A stretch of 64,000 nucleotides of DNA from Rhizobium indicum (GTDB taxonomy: Bacteria > Pseudomonadota > Alphaproteobacteria > Rhizobiales > Rhizobiaceae): the NCBI RefSeq assembly GCF_005862305.2, contig NZ_CP054023.1, forward strand, positions 310,001 to 374,000, given 5' to 3'. This document shows positions 1 through 8,731 of the stretch, in pieces. Each line of letters opens with the position of its first letter. Position 1 is the first letter of the stretch. Position numbers and translations under genes: made by a program. The notes beneath the pieces are model-generated. The model saw nothing but the letters and a program-made list of their open reading frames with translations. It was not told where the DNA came from and did no database searches.

Positions 1-120
1 GTGGCGCTCAGCCTTTCCAGCCGCTTCGGCCTGACCTTCGTCGGCTACTACCTGCTTTCCGGCGCTGTCTGCACGCTGGCAGCACTTGCCTTCAGCAGGG
101 CGCTGGAGCAGCGCGAATAG
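1..120 (+). CDS. C-terminal fragment of a membrane protein, possibly a transporter
   Basis: An open frame runs from the window edge to a TAG stop at 118-120, giving 39 residues. It holds one hydrophobic helix (about residues 9-30, rich in Leu, Ala, Gly and Tyr) and a short charged tail ending LEQRE. This looks like the last membrane helix of a multi-pass permease, for example an MFS carrier, but too little is present to name a family. The start lies outside the window. Confidence 0.5.
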   Translation: MALSLSSRFGLTFVGYYLLSGAVCTLAALAFSRALEQRE

Positions 121-137
121 GACTTTGCGAGGAAGCC

Positions 138-353
138 ATGCCCGGGAGAGAAGTGGGACCGGATCGTGCAGAGGCTTTGCGGCGAACTCACGAGGCGGCG
201 GCATACGAGGGATGGTTTCTCGAACGGGTCGAGGAAGCAATCCGGGAAGCCGATGATCCGAACGCTGTCTGGATCCCGCATGAAGTCATTAAGGGAGAGA
301 TGGCGCGCGAGCGTGCCGAGTTGCTTGCCTTGCTCAAGGATGAGGCCAAGTGA
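138..353 (+). CDS. PaaA/ParD-type antitoxin-like small protein (orphan)
   Basis: A 71-residue acidic, helical protein. The central pattern YEGWFLERVEEAI, then IPHEVIKGEMAREREL-like spacing, resembles the PaaA2/stability-determinant antitoxins, which carry a YxxWLRxKV segment followed by a PHxEVxxxM segment. Such antitoxins bind and neutralise a ParE/RelE-fold toxin encoded just downstream. Here the stop codon overlaps a GTG that begins a frame reading VRIVWPPKSYS and then stops, which fits a toxin gene reduced to its first codons. Family assignment is by motif similarity from memory; the orphan status is seen directly. Confidence 0.6.
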   Translation: MPGREVGPDRAEALRRTHEAAAYEGWFLERVEEAIREADDPNAVWIPHEVIKGEMARERAELLALLKDEAK

Positions 354-385
354 GGATCGTTTGGCCACCCAAATCCTATAGCTGA
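350..385 (+). pseudogene. Remnant of a ParE/RelE-type toxin start
   Basis: A GTG codon at 350-352 overlaps the antitoxin TGA (GTGA), the usual coupling of antitoxin and toxin genes. It reads VRIVWPPKSYS and ends at a TGA at 383-385. ParE/RelE toxins commonly begin with a short strand such as (M)xIxWSPxA, so the first residues fit, but the roughly 80 remaining residues are absent; the next gene lies immediately beyond on the other strand. Interpreted as a toxin stub left by deletion. The similarity covers only about eight residues. Confidence 0.4.
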
Positions 386-388
386 ATC

Positions 389-856
389 CTACTGCGCCAT
401 CTGCGGTTGTTTCGCCGCCCGGGCTGCGGTCAGTTCCGCCGTGGTATGGTTCAGGCGGTCGGCCAGCACCCGCATGATTTCCACGGCCATCTCGGGAAAG
501 TCGCTGAGCAGCTTCAGGAAGTGCTCCTTGCTGATGCGCAGCACCTCGAGCGGTGAGGTGGCACGCACCGTTGCCGTGCGCGAGACATCGCAGAGGATGG
601 CGATTTCGCCGACGATGGAATTGGGTTCGACGTCGGCGACCTTGATCTCGCCCGCCGGCGAGTCGACGACGATATCGGCGGTACCCGAGAGGATGACGTA
701 GGCGGCATCACCGACATCGCCCTGATGAAAGAGGTTCTGCCCGGCCTTGTAGGTCATGCGATCGGAGGTAAAGGCTAAAAGCTTGAGCTTTGCTGGCGCG
801 ATCCTTGAAAAGATCGGCACCCTTCGCAGCATTTCGACTTCGTCTCTCAACAGCAT
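389..856 (-). CDS. Cyclic nucleotide-binding domain protein, single domain
   Basis: 155 residues forming one cNMP-binding beta-roll (about 12-130), with the glycine-rich turns GQNLFHQGDVGDAAYVILSG typical of the CAP family and a phosphate-binding-cassette-like segment IVGEIAILCDVSRTATVRA, including the GE and RTATVRA pattern. No DNA-binding helix-turn-helix follows, so it is not a Crp-type transcription factor. It more likely acts as a stand-alone sensor or regulatory subunit. It lies 101 bp downstream of the degenerate ABC protein on the same strand and may be co-transcribed. Which nucleotide it binds cannot be read from the sequence. Confidence 0.85.
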   Translation of the reverse strand: MLLRDEVEMLRRVPIFSRIAPAKLKLLAFTSDRMTYKAGQNLFHQGDVGDAAYVILSGTADIVVDSPAGEIKVADVEPNSIVGEIAILCDVSRTATVRATSPLEVLRISKEHFLKLLSDFPEMAVEIMRVLADRLNHTTAELTAARAAKQPQMAQ

Positions 857-957
857 GAGCGTTTCAATCCCCTGACGCAGGGTCCGCAGGACCAGGCATC
901 TTCAAACTCCGAGGCGTCCCCATCGGGAACACCCACCATCGCCGCCCCTATAGAATA

Positions 958-3672
958 TTACGATAACAGTTCCTTGAACATCCCGTTTTTCTCGGAAAGT
1001 TCCGGATAGTTTCCGGCTTCTGCCAATCCGCCGCGGTCGAAGAGCAGGATGCGGTCGAACATCTCTGCCAGCCGGGCATTGGAGAGCACCCAGATGATCG
1101 CCGGCCGATGCCCTTCTTCGTGCAGGCCTTCGATGATGTTGCGGGTGATCTGATCCTGAAGGCGCTGGTCAAGCGCCGACAGCGGCCGATTGAAGATGAA
1201 ATAGTCCGAGCGCTTCAACAGCGCGCGGGCCAGGTTCAGCTTCTGCCGCTGCACCATGGTCAGTCGCTTGCCGCCGGAGCCGACGTCGAATTCGAGACCG
1301 ATCGACAGCACGTCGTCATAAAGATCGAGCGCATCGAAGAGTTCGCCCATGATGCCGCGGATGCGGTCGGAGGCGTCGGCCTGCTGATAGGCGATACGGC
1401 CGAAGAGCACATTGTCCATCAGGCTTGCCGACGGGGTGAAACGCTCGGCGTCGTAGCGCTCGATCAGCTCGGCGAGATCAGCCGGAATATGCTCGTGGAA
1501 CTGCTTGCGGGCGCTGACGATCTTGTCCATGAGCTCGTCGGTCAGCAAGCCGAAGCGATGGCGCGGCTCGATATAGGCAAAACTCAGCCGGATGATGGCC
1601 GAACGTTCCTCTGGCGTGGCGTCCTCGAAGCGGCGGCTTTGCAGCTTCTGCAGCAGCGCCTGATAGGTCGGGATGTCGTCCGCCGTCATGAAGGTCAGCT
1701 GCTGGAAGAATGGATGGTCCGGCGGCAGGTCGTGGAAGAGTTCCACCGCATTCTCGGCGATCTCAAGGCCCATGGCGTAGAGATCGGTGCTGAGGCCTGT
1801 CTCACGGAAGAGCTGCTGGAAATAGGGATGCGCGGCAAGCCTGCGGTTGGTCATCAACGGCCGCTTCATCGTGCCGAAGAGCAGGTTCTCGCCGACCGTC
1901 GCCTGGCCGTTATAGGCATCGAAATCGAAAGGCACGACGATCGTGTCGAGCCCCTCGTCGCGCAGCCGGTCCCTAAGCGAGGCGCGTAGCGCCACGACAT
2001 GGTCGCCGAGCGCCACATGCACGTCAGTGTTGACGGTCGAGCGCAGCGCCAGATCGAGGATGTCCTGCGAGATCAGGACGGCGTCGAGCACCGGGCGGAT
2101 CGCTTTCAGAATGTCCTCGGGCCCGCTGGCGCCGGCGGCCTTGTAGTCCACCCAGTCGCTGTTGAGGTCGAGCGTCGGATTGCCGGCCTTCTCCGCCTCG
2201 GCGGAATGCCATTTATACTCCAGCGCTTCCCGCTCGTCGTAAACCGGATCGGTCATCGGCGCATGTTTCAGGCCGTAGAGCAGATTGCTGGCGAGCGTGC
2301 CGTGGAAGAAGAAGGTGTCGGACGAGGCATAGGAGATCCGACGGCCGGTGATCGATTCCGGCATGTCGAGGAGATCGCGGCCGTCGATGGTGATGCGGCC
2401 GGAGTCCGGCCAGACCATGCGGCCGAGCGCTTCGGCGAAGGCTTCCGCGCCGCTGCCGTTCGGCCCGACGATCGCCACCGTCTCGTTCGGCTTGATCTCG
2501 ACGGAGACGTGGTCGACGAGGCGGGCGCCGCTGTCGTCGGAGAGCGACAGGTTGGTGACGACGAACGCGCCCGTCAGCGCGCCGACCGGGGCGGTTGCGA
2601 GTTCCTGGATGCGGCTGTCGATCAGCGGCTCGACATTGAACTGCTCGTAGACCTGCTGGTACTTCACCTGCACGTCCTGGCGCATCTGGTCCCAGTCGAT
2701 CAGTTCCTTCAGCGGGCCGGGCAGGTCCTTGTAGGCTGATATGACGGCGACGAGCTGTCCGATGTCGAGCCGGCCCTGCAGCGCCAGGTAGCCGCCGATC
2801 GCATAGAACAGGAAGGGCGTGACCTGGGCGAGGAAGTTGTTGATGAACTTCACCAGGAACTTCCACTGGTAAAGGTCGTAGCGGATCGAGAAGATGCGGC
2901 CGAGCCGCGAGGCGATGTCGGCGCGTTCGAGGTTGGATGTGTCGTTGCCGTGGATCGTGCCGATGCCCTCGACGATTTCGCCGACCCGGCCGGAGAGCTC
3001 GCGGGCCGTCAGCTGCCGCTGGCGGCCGAGATCCAGCAGGCGCTTGCGCATGCGGGGAATGACGATCGCCTGCACACCGACGATGCCGGCGGCGATCATG
3101 CCGAGCCAGAAATTCTGGACGATGATGAAGGCGAGCGCCGTGATCGCCTGGCCGCCGAGAAGGGCAGGGGAGACGAAGGCATCACCGGTGAAGCCGCCCA
3201 TTGGCTCCACCTCGTCCTTGATCATGGTGGCGATTTCGGCCGATTTCACCCGCTTGAAATGAATGGGCGGAAAGCGCAGCACCCGGTCGATCAGCTCGAA
3301 GCGGATACGGCGCAGCATGCGCTCGCCGAGCCTGCCCTTATAGGTGTTGATGTAGAACTTGAAGAGGCCGTTCAGCACCACCAGCGCCAGAAACACCAGG
3401 CTGAGGGCCATCAGCATCTGGAAGCGGTTGAGCTGCAACCCTTGAAAGAACTCGACATGGCCGATCAGCGGCAGGTCGTAGGCAATGTGCATGAAGGTCT
3501 GCGTTGCGCCAGGACCTTCGAAGCCGTCACCCTGGATCGGTCCGTTGACGATCTGTTTCGGCAGGTCGAAGGACAGGAAGTAGGGCACCATCGAGGCGGC
3601 GACGACAGCCAGAATCCACAGCTGCTGCAGCCGCGTGTTCTTCCAGATGTAGCGGGCGAGGCTTTTTTCCAT
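958..3672 (-). CDS. Large ABC-exporter-like protein with degenerate ATPase motifs
   Basis: 904 residues. The first ~350 form an exporter-type membrane domain (hydrophobic segments near 17-35, 87-107, 168-205 and 275-300, linked by EAA-like helices). An NBD-like region follows with most catalytic motifs lost: Walker A is GPNGSGAE at 403-410 (Lys and Ser/Thr replaced), Walker B is YFIFNRP at 824-830 (Asp-Glu replaced by Asn-Arg), and the H-switch position reads WVLSNARL. The D-loop SALD and a signature-like GSGGKRL remain. About 390 residues separate Walker A from the signature, with three copies of a NxLxxG segment (near 463, 596 and 754) that a normal NBD has once. It is flanked by glycosyltransferases and a cNMP-binding protein. 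ATP hydrolysis looks unlikely; substrate unknown. Confidence 0.85.
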   Translation of the reverse strand: MEKSLARYIWKNTRLQQLWILAVVAASMVPYFLSFDLPKQIVNGPIQGDGFEGPGATQTFMHIAYDLPLIGHVEFFQGLQLNRFQMLMALSLVFLALVVLNGLFKFYINTYKGRLGERMLRRIRFELIDRVLRFPPIHFKRVKSAEIATMIKDEVEPMGGFTGDAFVSPALLGGQAITALAFIIVQNFWLGMIAAGIVGVQAIVIPRMRKRLLDLGRQRQLTARELSGRVGEIVEGIGTIHGNDTSNLERADIASRLGRIFSIRYDLYQWKFLVKFINNFLAQVTPFLFYAIGGYLALQGRLDIGQLVAVISAYKDLPGPLKELIDWDQMRQDVQVKYQQVYEQFNVEPLIDSRIQELATAPVGALTGAFVVTNLSLSDDSGARLVDHVSVEIKPNETVAIVGPNGSGAEAFAEALGRMVWPDSGRITIDGRDLLDMPESITGRRISYASSDTFFFHGTLASNLLYGLKHAPMTDPVYDEREALEYKWHSAEAEKAGNPTLDLNSDWVDYKAAGASGPEDILKAIRPVLDAVLISQDILDLALRSTVNTDVHVALGDHVVALRASLRDRLRDEGLDTIVVPFDFDAYNGQATVGENLLFGTMKRPLMTNRRLAAHPYFQQLFRETGLSTDLYAMGLEIAENAVELFHDLPPDHPFFQQLTFMTADDIPTYQALLQKLQSRRFEDATPEERSAIIRLSFAYIEPRHRFGLLTDELMDKIVSARKQFHEHIPADLAELIERYDAERFTPSASLMDNVLFGRIAYQQADASDRIRGIMGELFDALDLYDDVLSIGLEFDVGSGGKRLTMVQRQKLNLARALLKRSDYFIFNRPLSALDQRLQDQITRNIIEGLHEEGHRPAIIWVLSNARLAEMFDRILLFDRGGLAEAGNYPELSEKNGMFKELLS

Positions 3673-3854
3673 GGCTAACCGTCAGCTTGCTGGGAAATTC
3701 CGGGGGCGCGATCCGGGCGCCGGGACGGGAAGGAATTTTGAGAACAGGATCATGCAGCCGGACCGCCGATATCGCAATGAAAACAAGGCGAAGCGACCGG
3801 CTGCAAAAATGCCGATTCTCGCCGGAACATTGCTTATATCACAGGAATTTTGGA

Positions 3855-5000
3855 TTAGGCGAGGGATTCGGCAATCATGGAGCGAATGATGAGGGCGGTT
3901 TTCTCCGCCCCGTCGAGGTCGAGCAAGACCGGCCCCCGTGGCTGTGCGGCGAGTGCCTTTTCGACCGCCTCTTTCACATGGCCCGCCGTCAGTCCGTTTT
4001 CCGGCAGGATATCGGCGAGGCCGAGCGCCTGCAGCCGTTCGGCGCGCACCGTCTGCTCGGTCTCGCCACCGGCGACGAAGGGGATGAGGATCGCCCGGCA
4101 TTCGGTGCGCAAGAGATCGCCGACCGTGTTATACCCTGCCTGCGAGATCGACACCTTCGCACCGCGCAGCAGCGAGGGAAAATCCTTGCGGAAGCGCACC
4201 AGCGTTACATTCGGGGCCGCGTCCTCAGACAGCGCGGCGAAATCGGTCTCCGGCAGGTTCGGGCCTGCGACCAGCAGCCAGCGAAGATTGTCCGGCAGCA
4301 GCGCTGCCGCTTCTTTTGCCGCGCCGATCAGCGCGGCGCCGACCGCGCCACCGCCCGCCGATGCGATGATGTCGAATGTTTCGGCGGGTTCCGGCGCCGG
4401 CGGGGCTGCGACGAGACCGGTATATCGCAGCCGGTCGGCGATCTCTGACGTCAGCGGGAAGGTGTCCTCGAGCCTGACGAAACCGGGATCGCCGTGGACG
4501 AGCACGGCATCGAAATGATCCTTGACCAGCGTGACGGTCTCCGCGTCGCGGCCGGCCTTGCGGTTTTCCTGCAGGATGTCGCGCACCGAGCTTATGAGTT
4601 TCGGCCGCGGTTCGGCCTTGTCGATGGCCTCGAGCAAAGGCAGCAGTTCGAAGCGCATCTGTCGCCGGCCGAAGGGGAAGGCTTCGATGATGACGACATC
4701 CGGCCTTGCGGCATGGAAGGCATCGAGTAGCAGCTGGCGGCGAGCATGGAGGAAATCCTCGCCGGCCGGCCGGCCATCGGCATCAGCGAGGCCGGAGAAA
4801 CCGGCATTGTTGGCGACGACCGCCGGCAAGGCTACGGTCTTCACGCCTTCGCCGGGAAAGCCCGGCACCGGCAGGCCGCCGGTCACGACAGTCACGTCAA
4901 AACCGTCCTTGACCAAGGCATTGGCGATGCGGCTGGCGCGGGCTATGTGGCCGATGCCGAGCAGATGCTGGACATAGAAGAAAATACGCGGTGCCGTCAT
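3855..5000 (-). CDS. MurG-like (GT28-type) glycosyltransferase
   Basis: 381 residues with the GT-B layout. The N-terminal half begins FFYVQHLLGIGHIARASRIA, the Gly-His acceptor-side loop seen in MurG-like enzymes. The C-terminal half carries SQAGYNTVGDLL followed by a GGETEQTVRAERL segment, which in this family contacts the nucleotide sugar. The ATG at 5000 overlaps the upstream stop as ATGA, so I use it rather than a start five codons earlier. It is the third of three consecutive glycosyltransferases. Donor and acceptor are not predictable; a cell-surface glycan or glycolipid is the likely product. Confidence 0.8.
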   Translation of the reverse strand: MTAPRIFFYVQHLLGIGHIARASRIANALVKDGFDVTVVTGGLPVPGFPGEGVKTVALPAVVANNAGFSGLADADGRPAGEDFLHARRQLLLDAFHAARPDVVIIEAFPFGRRQMRFELLPLLEAIDKAEPRPKLISSVRDILQENRKAGRDAETVTLVKDHFDAVLVHGDPGFVRLEDTFPLTSEIADRLRYTGLVAAPPAPEPAETFDIIASAGGGAVGAALIGAAKEAAALLPDNLRWLLVAGPNLPETDFAALSEDAAPNVTLVRFRKDFPSLLRGAKVSISQAGYNTVGDLLRTECRAILIPFVAGGETEQTVRAERLQALGLADILPENGLTAGHVKEAVEKALAAQPRGPVLLDLDGAEKTALIIRSMIAESLA

Positions 5001-6244
5001 GACGCCTTCTGCCATTCGGCCTCGAACAGGCCGGTGAGCTGTCTGATGCTGGAGTGATAGTCGAAATATTCGCGCACCTGGCTTTCGGCGGCGTCGCCGA
5101 GGCGCTTGCGCAGCGCCGGGTCGCGGATCGCCGCCTCCAGCGCGCTGGCCAGCAGTGCCGGGTCCTCCGGCGGCACGACGAGGCCGTTTTCACCGTTCTT
5201 CAGGAGCTCCGGCACGCCGGATACGTCGGTCGAGAGGCAGACGAGCCGCTGGCTCGAGGCTTCGACCAGGACGTTCGGCAGGCCGTCGCGGTCGCCGTTG
5301 GCGGCGATGCGGCAGGCAAGCGCGAAGAGGTCGGCACGGCGGTAATGATCGAGCACGTCTTCCTGCGCCATGGCGCCCTTCCAGATGATGCGGCCGGAAA
5401 TGCCGAGTTCGGTGGCCAGCGCCTTCAGTTTCGCAAGCTCCTCGCCGCCGCCGATATGGTCCATGCGCCAGTGAAGGTCGGCGGGCAACAGCGCCAGCGC
5501 GTGCAGCAGCACGTCGTAACCCTTCTTCTCGACGGCGCGGCCGACGCTGAGGATGAAGGCCGGATCGTCGGGGTCGCTGCCTGTGCGGTTCGAACGCTCG
5601 CCGGCAAAATGGCCGAAACGCGCAAGATCGAGACCATGGTAACTCAAGTGCACGGCCTCCTTGCGTGACGTCAGCGTCTGCATGTGGTCGTAGCCCGTCC
5701 TGGTGCAGGTAACGGTCCAGCGGGCGCTGCCGAGTTTCTCGTTCAGCTCCCAGTCGGGCGACGTCCAAATGTCCTTGGCGTGCGCCGAGCAGGTCCAGGG
5801 CGTGTCCGTGAGGATGCTTGCATATTCCGTCACCGAGGCCGGCGTGTGGATGAAATGCGCATGCAGCCATTCACCCTCGTCCGGCCATTCGCGGCCCAGC
5901 ACCAGCGCTTGGCCGAGACGGCGGAAGCGGTTGCGGGAGATATCGCGCTTGAGGTCGGCGAGGAAGCGTTTCATCAGCGCCTTGAAGCCGGGTTTGGAGA
6001 AACCAGCGATGAGGCCCTTCAGCACGCGGATCGGCTCCTCGTGCAGATATTCAGGCAGATAGACGACACGCGCCCGGATCTCGTCATGCACAGGATGCCG
6101 CTTCTTGTCGGTCGGCCGGCGCATCGAAATCAGCGTCAGGTTGAAGCCGGCCTTTTCGAGGCCGAGCAGCTCCTGGGCGATGAAGGTTTCCGAAAGGCGG
6201 GGATAGCCTTTCAGCACGACGAGGATCTTGCGGCGTGGCGGCAA
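4997..6244 (-). CDS. Glycosyltransferase family 4 (GT-B) enzyme
   Basis: 415 residues. The N-terminal Rossmann half opens ILVVLKGYPRLSETFIAQEL, typical of GT4 enzymes acting on surface polysaccharide. The C-terminal half has the phosphate-binding SVGRAVEKKGYDVLLHAL and the E(x7)E-type segment GDRDGLPNVLVEASS. The chosen start is a TTG nine bases after the preceding gene; no ATG or GTG lies upstream in frame, so this start is uncertain. It sits between two other GT-B enzymes in one leftward operon and ends with a four-base ATGA overlap. It likely adds a sugar from a nucleotide donor to a glycan or lipid acceptor in the cytoplasm. Confidence 0.85.
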   Translation of the reverse strand: MPPRRKILVVLKGYPRLSETFIAQELLGLEKAGFNLTLISMRRPTDKKRHPVHDEIRARVVYLPEYLHEEPIRVLKGLIAGFSKPGFKALMKRFLADLKRDISRNRFRRLGQALVLGREWPDEGEWLHAHFIHTPASVTEYASILTDTPWTCSAHAKDIWTSPDWELNEKLGSARWTVTCTRTGYDHMQTLTSRKEAVHLSYHGLDLARFGHFAGERSNRTGSDPDDPAFILSVGRAVEKKGYDVLLHALALLPADLHWRMDHIGGGEELAKLKALATELGISGRIIWKGAMAQEDVLDHYRRADLFALACRIAANGDRDGLPNVLVEASSQRLVCLSTDVSGVPELLKNGENGLVVPPEDPALLASALEAAIRDPALRKRLGDAAESQVREYFDYHSSIRQLTGLFEAEWQKAS

Positions 6245-6253
6245 GGCTGTGCC

Positions 6254-7462
6254 CTATTCCGCGCCGACGAGGGAAAGGTGGCTGCCGCGGCCGTCGATCC
6301 ACCGGCCGACGGTCTGCGAGATATGGTCCAGTCCTTCGAGACGCATATTGCCGCCGCTCTTCGACGGTGGCTGGCGGGAGGGCAGGCGCTTCAGCGCCTC
6401 GGCCATGATTGTGGGGTCGACCGACTGTTCCGGCAGCAGCATGTCGACGAGGCCGAGTTCGCTTGCCCGCTGGGCGCGCAGCAGCTGTTCCTCGCGCGGC
6501 TTGACACGCGGCACGATGAGGGCCGGTTTGTCGAAGGAGAGGATCTCGCAATAGGTGTTGTAGCCACCCATGGCGACGACGCCGGTGGCGCTGTCGATCA
6601 GCTCTTCCATGTGATTGTCGAACTCGATCACCTCGATATAGGGAATGGCTTCCCCCTTCTGCACCAGCTTGGCGCGCTCGGCGGCCGGCATATAGGGCCC
6701 GAGCACCACGAGCGCCTTCTGCGTCAGCGTCGGATCGGCCTCGTAGGCGTTCATGACGTCGTGGACGAGATCGGAGCCGTCGCCGCCGCCGCCTGTGGTG
6801 ACGAGGATGTAATTATCCTTGCGGGCGTTGATCGACGTCTTGCCCCTGGAGACGCTGCGTTGCAGGAAGCCGACGAAATCCATCTTCCGGCGCAGGCTTT
6901 GCGGCACGTCAAGGCCGATCAGCGGATCGTAGAATTCCGGCGGACCGTAGACCCAGACGCTGTCGTAATACTGGTCGATCTTCTGCATGATGCTGTTTTT
7001 CTTCCACTCGGCCTCGAGCAGATGCGGCGCGTCCATGATCTCGCGCAGGCCGAGCACCAGAACGGTGCCGCGGGCCTTGAGATAGGCAAGCGTATCCTCG
7101 ACCTCGCCCTTCAGTCCCATCGGTTCCTTGTCGACGATGAAGATATCGGGCTGGAAGGTCTCGGCCGTGTGGCGAATGCTCGATTCGCGCATCTTCAGCG
7201 TCTCGTGCAGGTCGATATGGCTGGCGAGCGACGTATATTCACCGTTGCGGAGCTTGATGACGCTCGGGATCTTCACGAAGTCGACACGGGCGCGGTAGTC
7301 GAAGGCGCCGGCGATCGTGGCACCCGAAATGATCAGAATATTGAGGCCGCGATAATCCTCGACCAGCGCATGGGCGATGGCGCGACAGCGGCGCAGATGG
7401 CCGAGACCGAAAGTATCGTGGCTGTACATGAGGATGCGCGCATCTTCGAGACGTCTGGACAT
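6254..7462 (-). CDS. MurG-like glycosyltransferase
   Basis: 402 residues, GT-B type. The N-terminus ILMYSHDTFGLGHLRRCRAIA carries the Gly-His loop, and the C-terminal half has VVAMGGYNTYCEILSF and RVKPREEQLLRA, the donor-binding region of MurG-like enzymes. The ATG at 7462 has an AGAAGGG ribosome site six bases upstream; longer forms starting at 7468 or 7504 are less well placed. It is the first gene of the five-gene leftward set that continues through two more glycosyltransferases, the degenerate ABC protein and the cNMP-binding protein. Its sugar is unknown. Confidence 0.8.
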   Translation of the reverse strand: MSRRLEDARILMYSHDTFGLGHLRRCRAIAHALVEDYRGLNILIISGATIAGAFDYRARVDFVKIPSVIKLRNGEYTSLASHIDLHETLKMRESSIRHTAETFQPDIFIVDKEPMGLKGEVEDTLAYLKARGTVLVLGLREIMDAPHLLEAEWKKNSIMQKIDQYYDSVWVYGPPEFYDPLIGLDVPQSLRRKMDFVGFLQRSVSRGKTSINARKDNYILVTTGGGGDGSDLVHDVMNAYEADPTLTQKALVVLGPYMPAAERAKLVQKGEAIPYIEVIEFDNHMEELIDSATGVVAMGGYNTYCEILSFDKPALIVPRVKPREEQLLRAQRASELGLVDMLLPEQSVDPTIMAEALKRLPSRQPPSKSGGNMRLEGLDHISQTVGRWIDGRGSHLSLVGAE

Positions 7463-7558
7463 GGGCATCCCTTCTGGGCTCAGCAACATATTTAGTACCC
7501 CCACCGTCCGGAGGCCAAGAGGTGGGGGCGGTGCCGTGATGCGCCGCCGCGTTTCCTG

Positions 7559-8731
7559 CTATTTGTAGGGATCTGCCGCATCACGCAAGCCGTCTCCCAG
7601 AAAGTTGAACGCCAAAATGACAAGAACAACAGGAATGATCGGATAGAGCAGCCATGGATAGAAGGCGATGACGCTGACGCTTTTTGCCTCGGTCAGCAGA
7701 ATGCCCCAGCTGGTGATCGGCGGACGAAGGCCGAGGCCGAGGAAGGAGAGCGCGGTCTCTCCAAGGATCATGCCGGGGATCGAAATCGTCGCCGAAGCAA
7801 TGAGATGCGACATGAAGCCCGGCACCAGGTGCCGGCCGATGATGCGTGGCGTGCTGGCACCCATCAGCTGTGCGGCCTGGACATAATCCTCCTCGCGCAG
7901 CGCCAGGAGTTTGGAGCGCACGGCACGCGCGAGCCCCGTCCAGTCGATGATGCCGAGGATGACGGTGATGCCGAAATAGATGACGATCGGGCTCCACGTT
8001 ACCGGCATGATGGCGGCCAGCGCCATCCAGAGCGGCAGGCTCGGCAGCGATTGCAGCACTTCGATCAGGCGCTGGACGATGAGATCGAAAATGCCGCCAC
8101 GATAACCGGCAAGGCCGCCAATGACGATACCGAGCACGAAGCTGATCGAAATGCCGATCAGACCGATGGTCAGCGATATCCGCGCGCCGTAGAGGATGCG
8201 CGAGAGCACGTCACGGCCGAGCCGGTCGGTGCCGAGCAGGAACATCTGCCCGCCGATCGCCGGGCAGACGAGATGATAGTTCGAGGCAACAACGCCCCAG
8301 AATTTGTAGGCATCGCCGCGGCAGAAGAATCGGATTGGCTGCACGTCGTTCGGCCTATCCGTATAGACACGATGCAGCGTGTCGAGATCGAGCGTCATGC
8401 TGCGGCCGTAAACGAAGGGACCGACGAAGCTGCCCTTGTCGAAGAAGTGGATGGGTTGCGGCGGCGCGTGGATGAAATCGACATTGCGCGTGTGCAGGCC
8501 GTAGGGCGCCAGGAACTCGACGATCAGGATCATCAGGTAGACGACGGCGAGAAAGATGCCGGAGATCAAGGCCAGCTTGTGCTGCTTGAATTTCCACCAC
8601 ATCAGCTGCTTCTGCGAGGCGAGATGAATGCGCGATTGCGCCGCCGTCATCGATTCGGTCGCAAGGGGATCGAAAGGCGCGGTCGAGACGTAATGCGGCA
8701 GCGGCGCGCCGGGTGCGGGAAGGGGCGACAT
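7559..8731 (-). CDS. Peptide-type ABC transporter permease (YejE/DppC-like)
   Basis: 390 residues. A cytoplasmic N-terminus is followed by one membrane helix (LISGIFLAVVYLMILIVEFL), then an unusually long periplasmic stretch of about 100 residues including FFDKGSFVGPFVYGRSM, and then LLGTDRLGRDVLSRILYGARIS, the hallmark entry to the DppC/OppC core. The core carries an EAA loop (AAQLMGASTPRIIGRHLVPG). The ATG overlaps the stop of the upstream permease (TAATG). The long insert is typical of YejE-like permeases. It pairs with the adjacent DppB-like subunit to form the inner-membrane channel. Confidence 0.9.
   Translation of the reverse strand: MSPLPAPGAPLPHYVSTAPFDPLATESMTAAQSRIHLASQKQLMWWKFKQHKLALISGIFLAVVYLMILIVEFLAPYGLHTRNVDFIHAPPQPIHFFDKGSFVGPFVYGRSMTLDLDTLHRVYTDRPNDVQPIRFFCRGDAYKFWGVVASNYHLVCPAIGGQMFLLGTDRLGRDVLSRILYGARISLTIGLIGISISFVLGIVIGGLAGYRGGIFDLIVQRLIEVLQSLPSLPLWMALAAIMPVTWSPIVIYFGITVILGIIDWTGLARAVRSKLLALREEDYVQAAQLMGASTPRIIGRHLVPGFMSHLIASATISIPGMILGETALSFLGLGLRPPITSWGILLTEAKSVSVIAFYPWLLYPIIPVVLVILAFNFLGDGLRDAADPYK

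Noticed and set aside
5684..7495. A rightward open frame of 603 codons over two glycosyltransferases
   Set aside because: Antisense shadow; the leftward frames carry GT-B motifs and a coherent operon layout.
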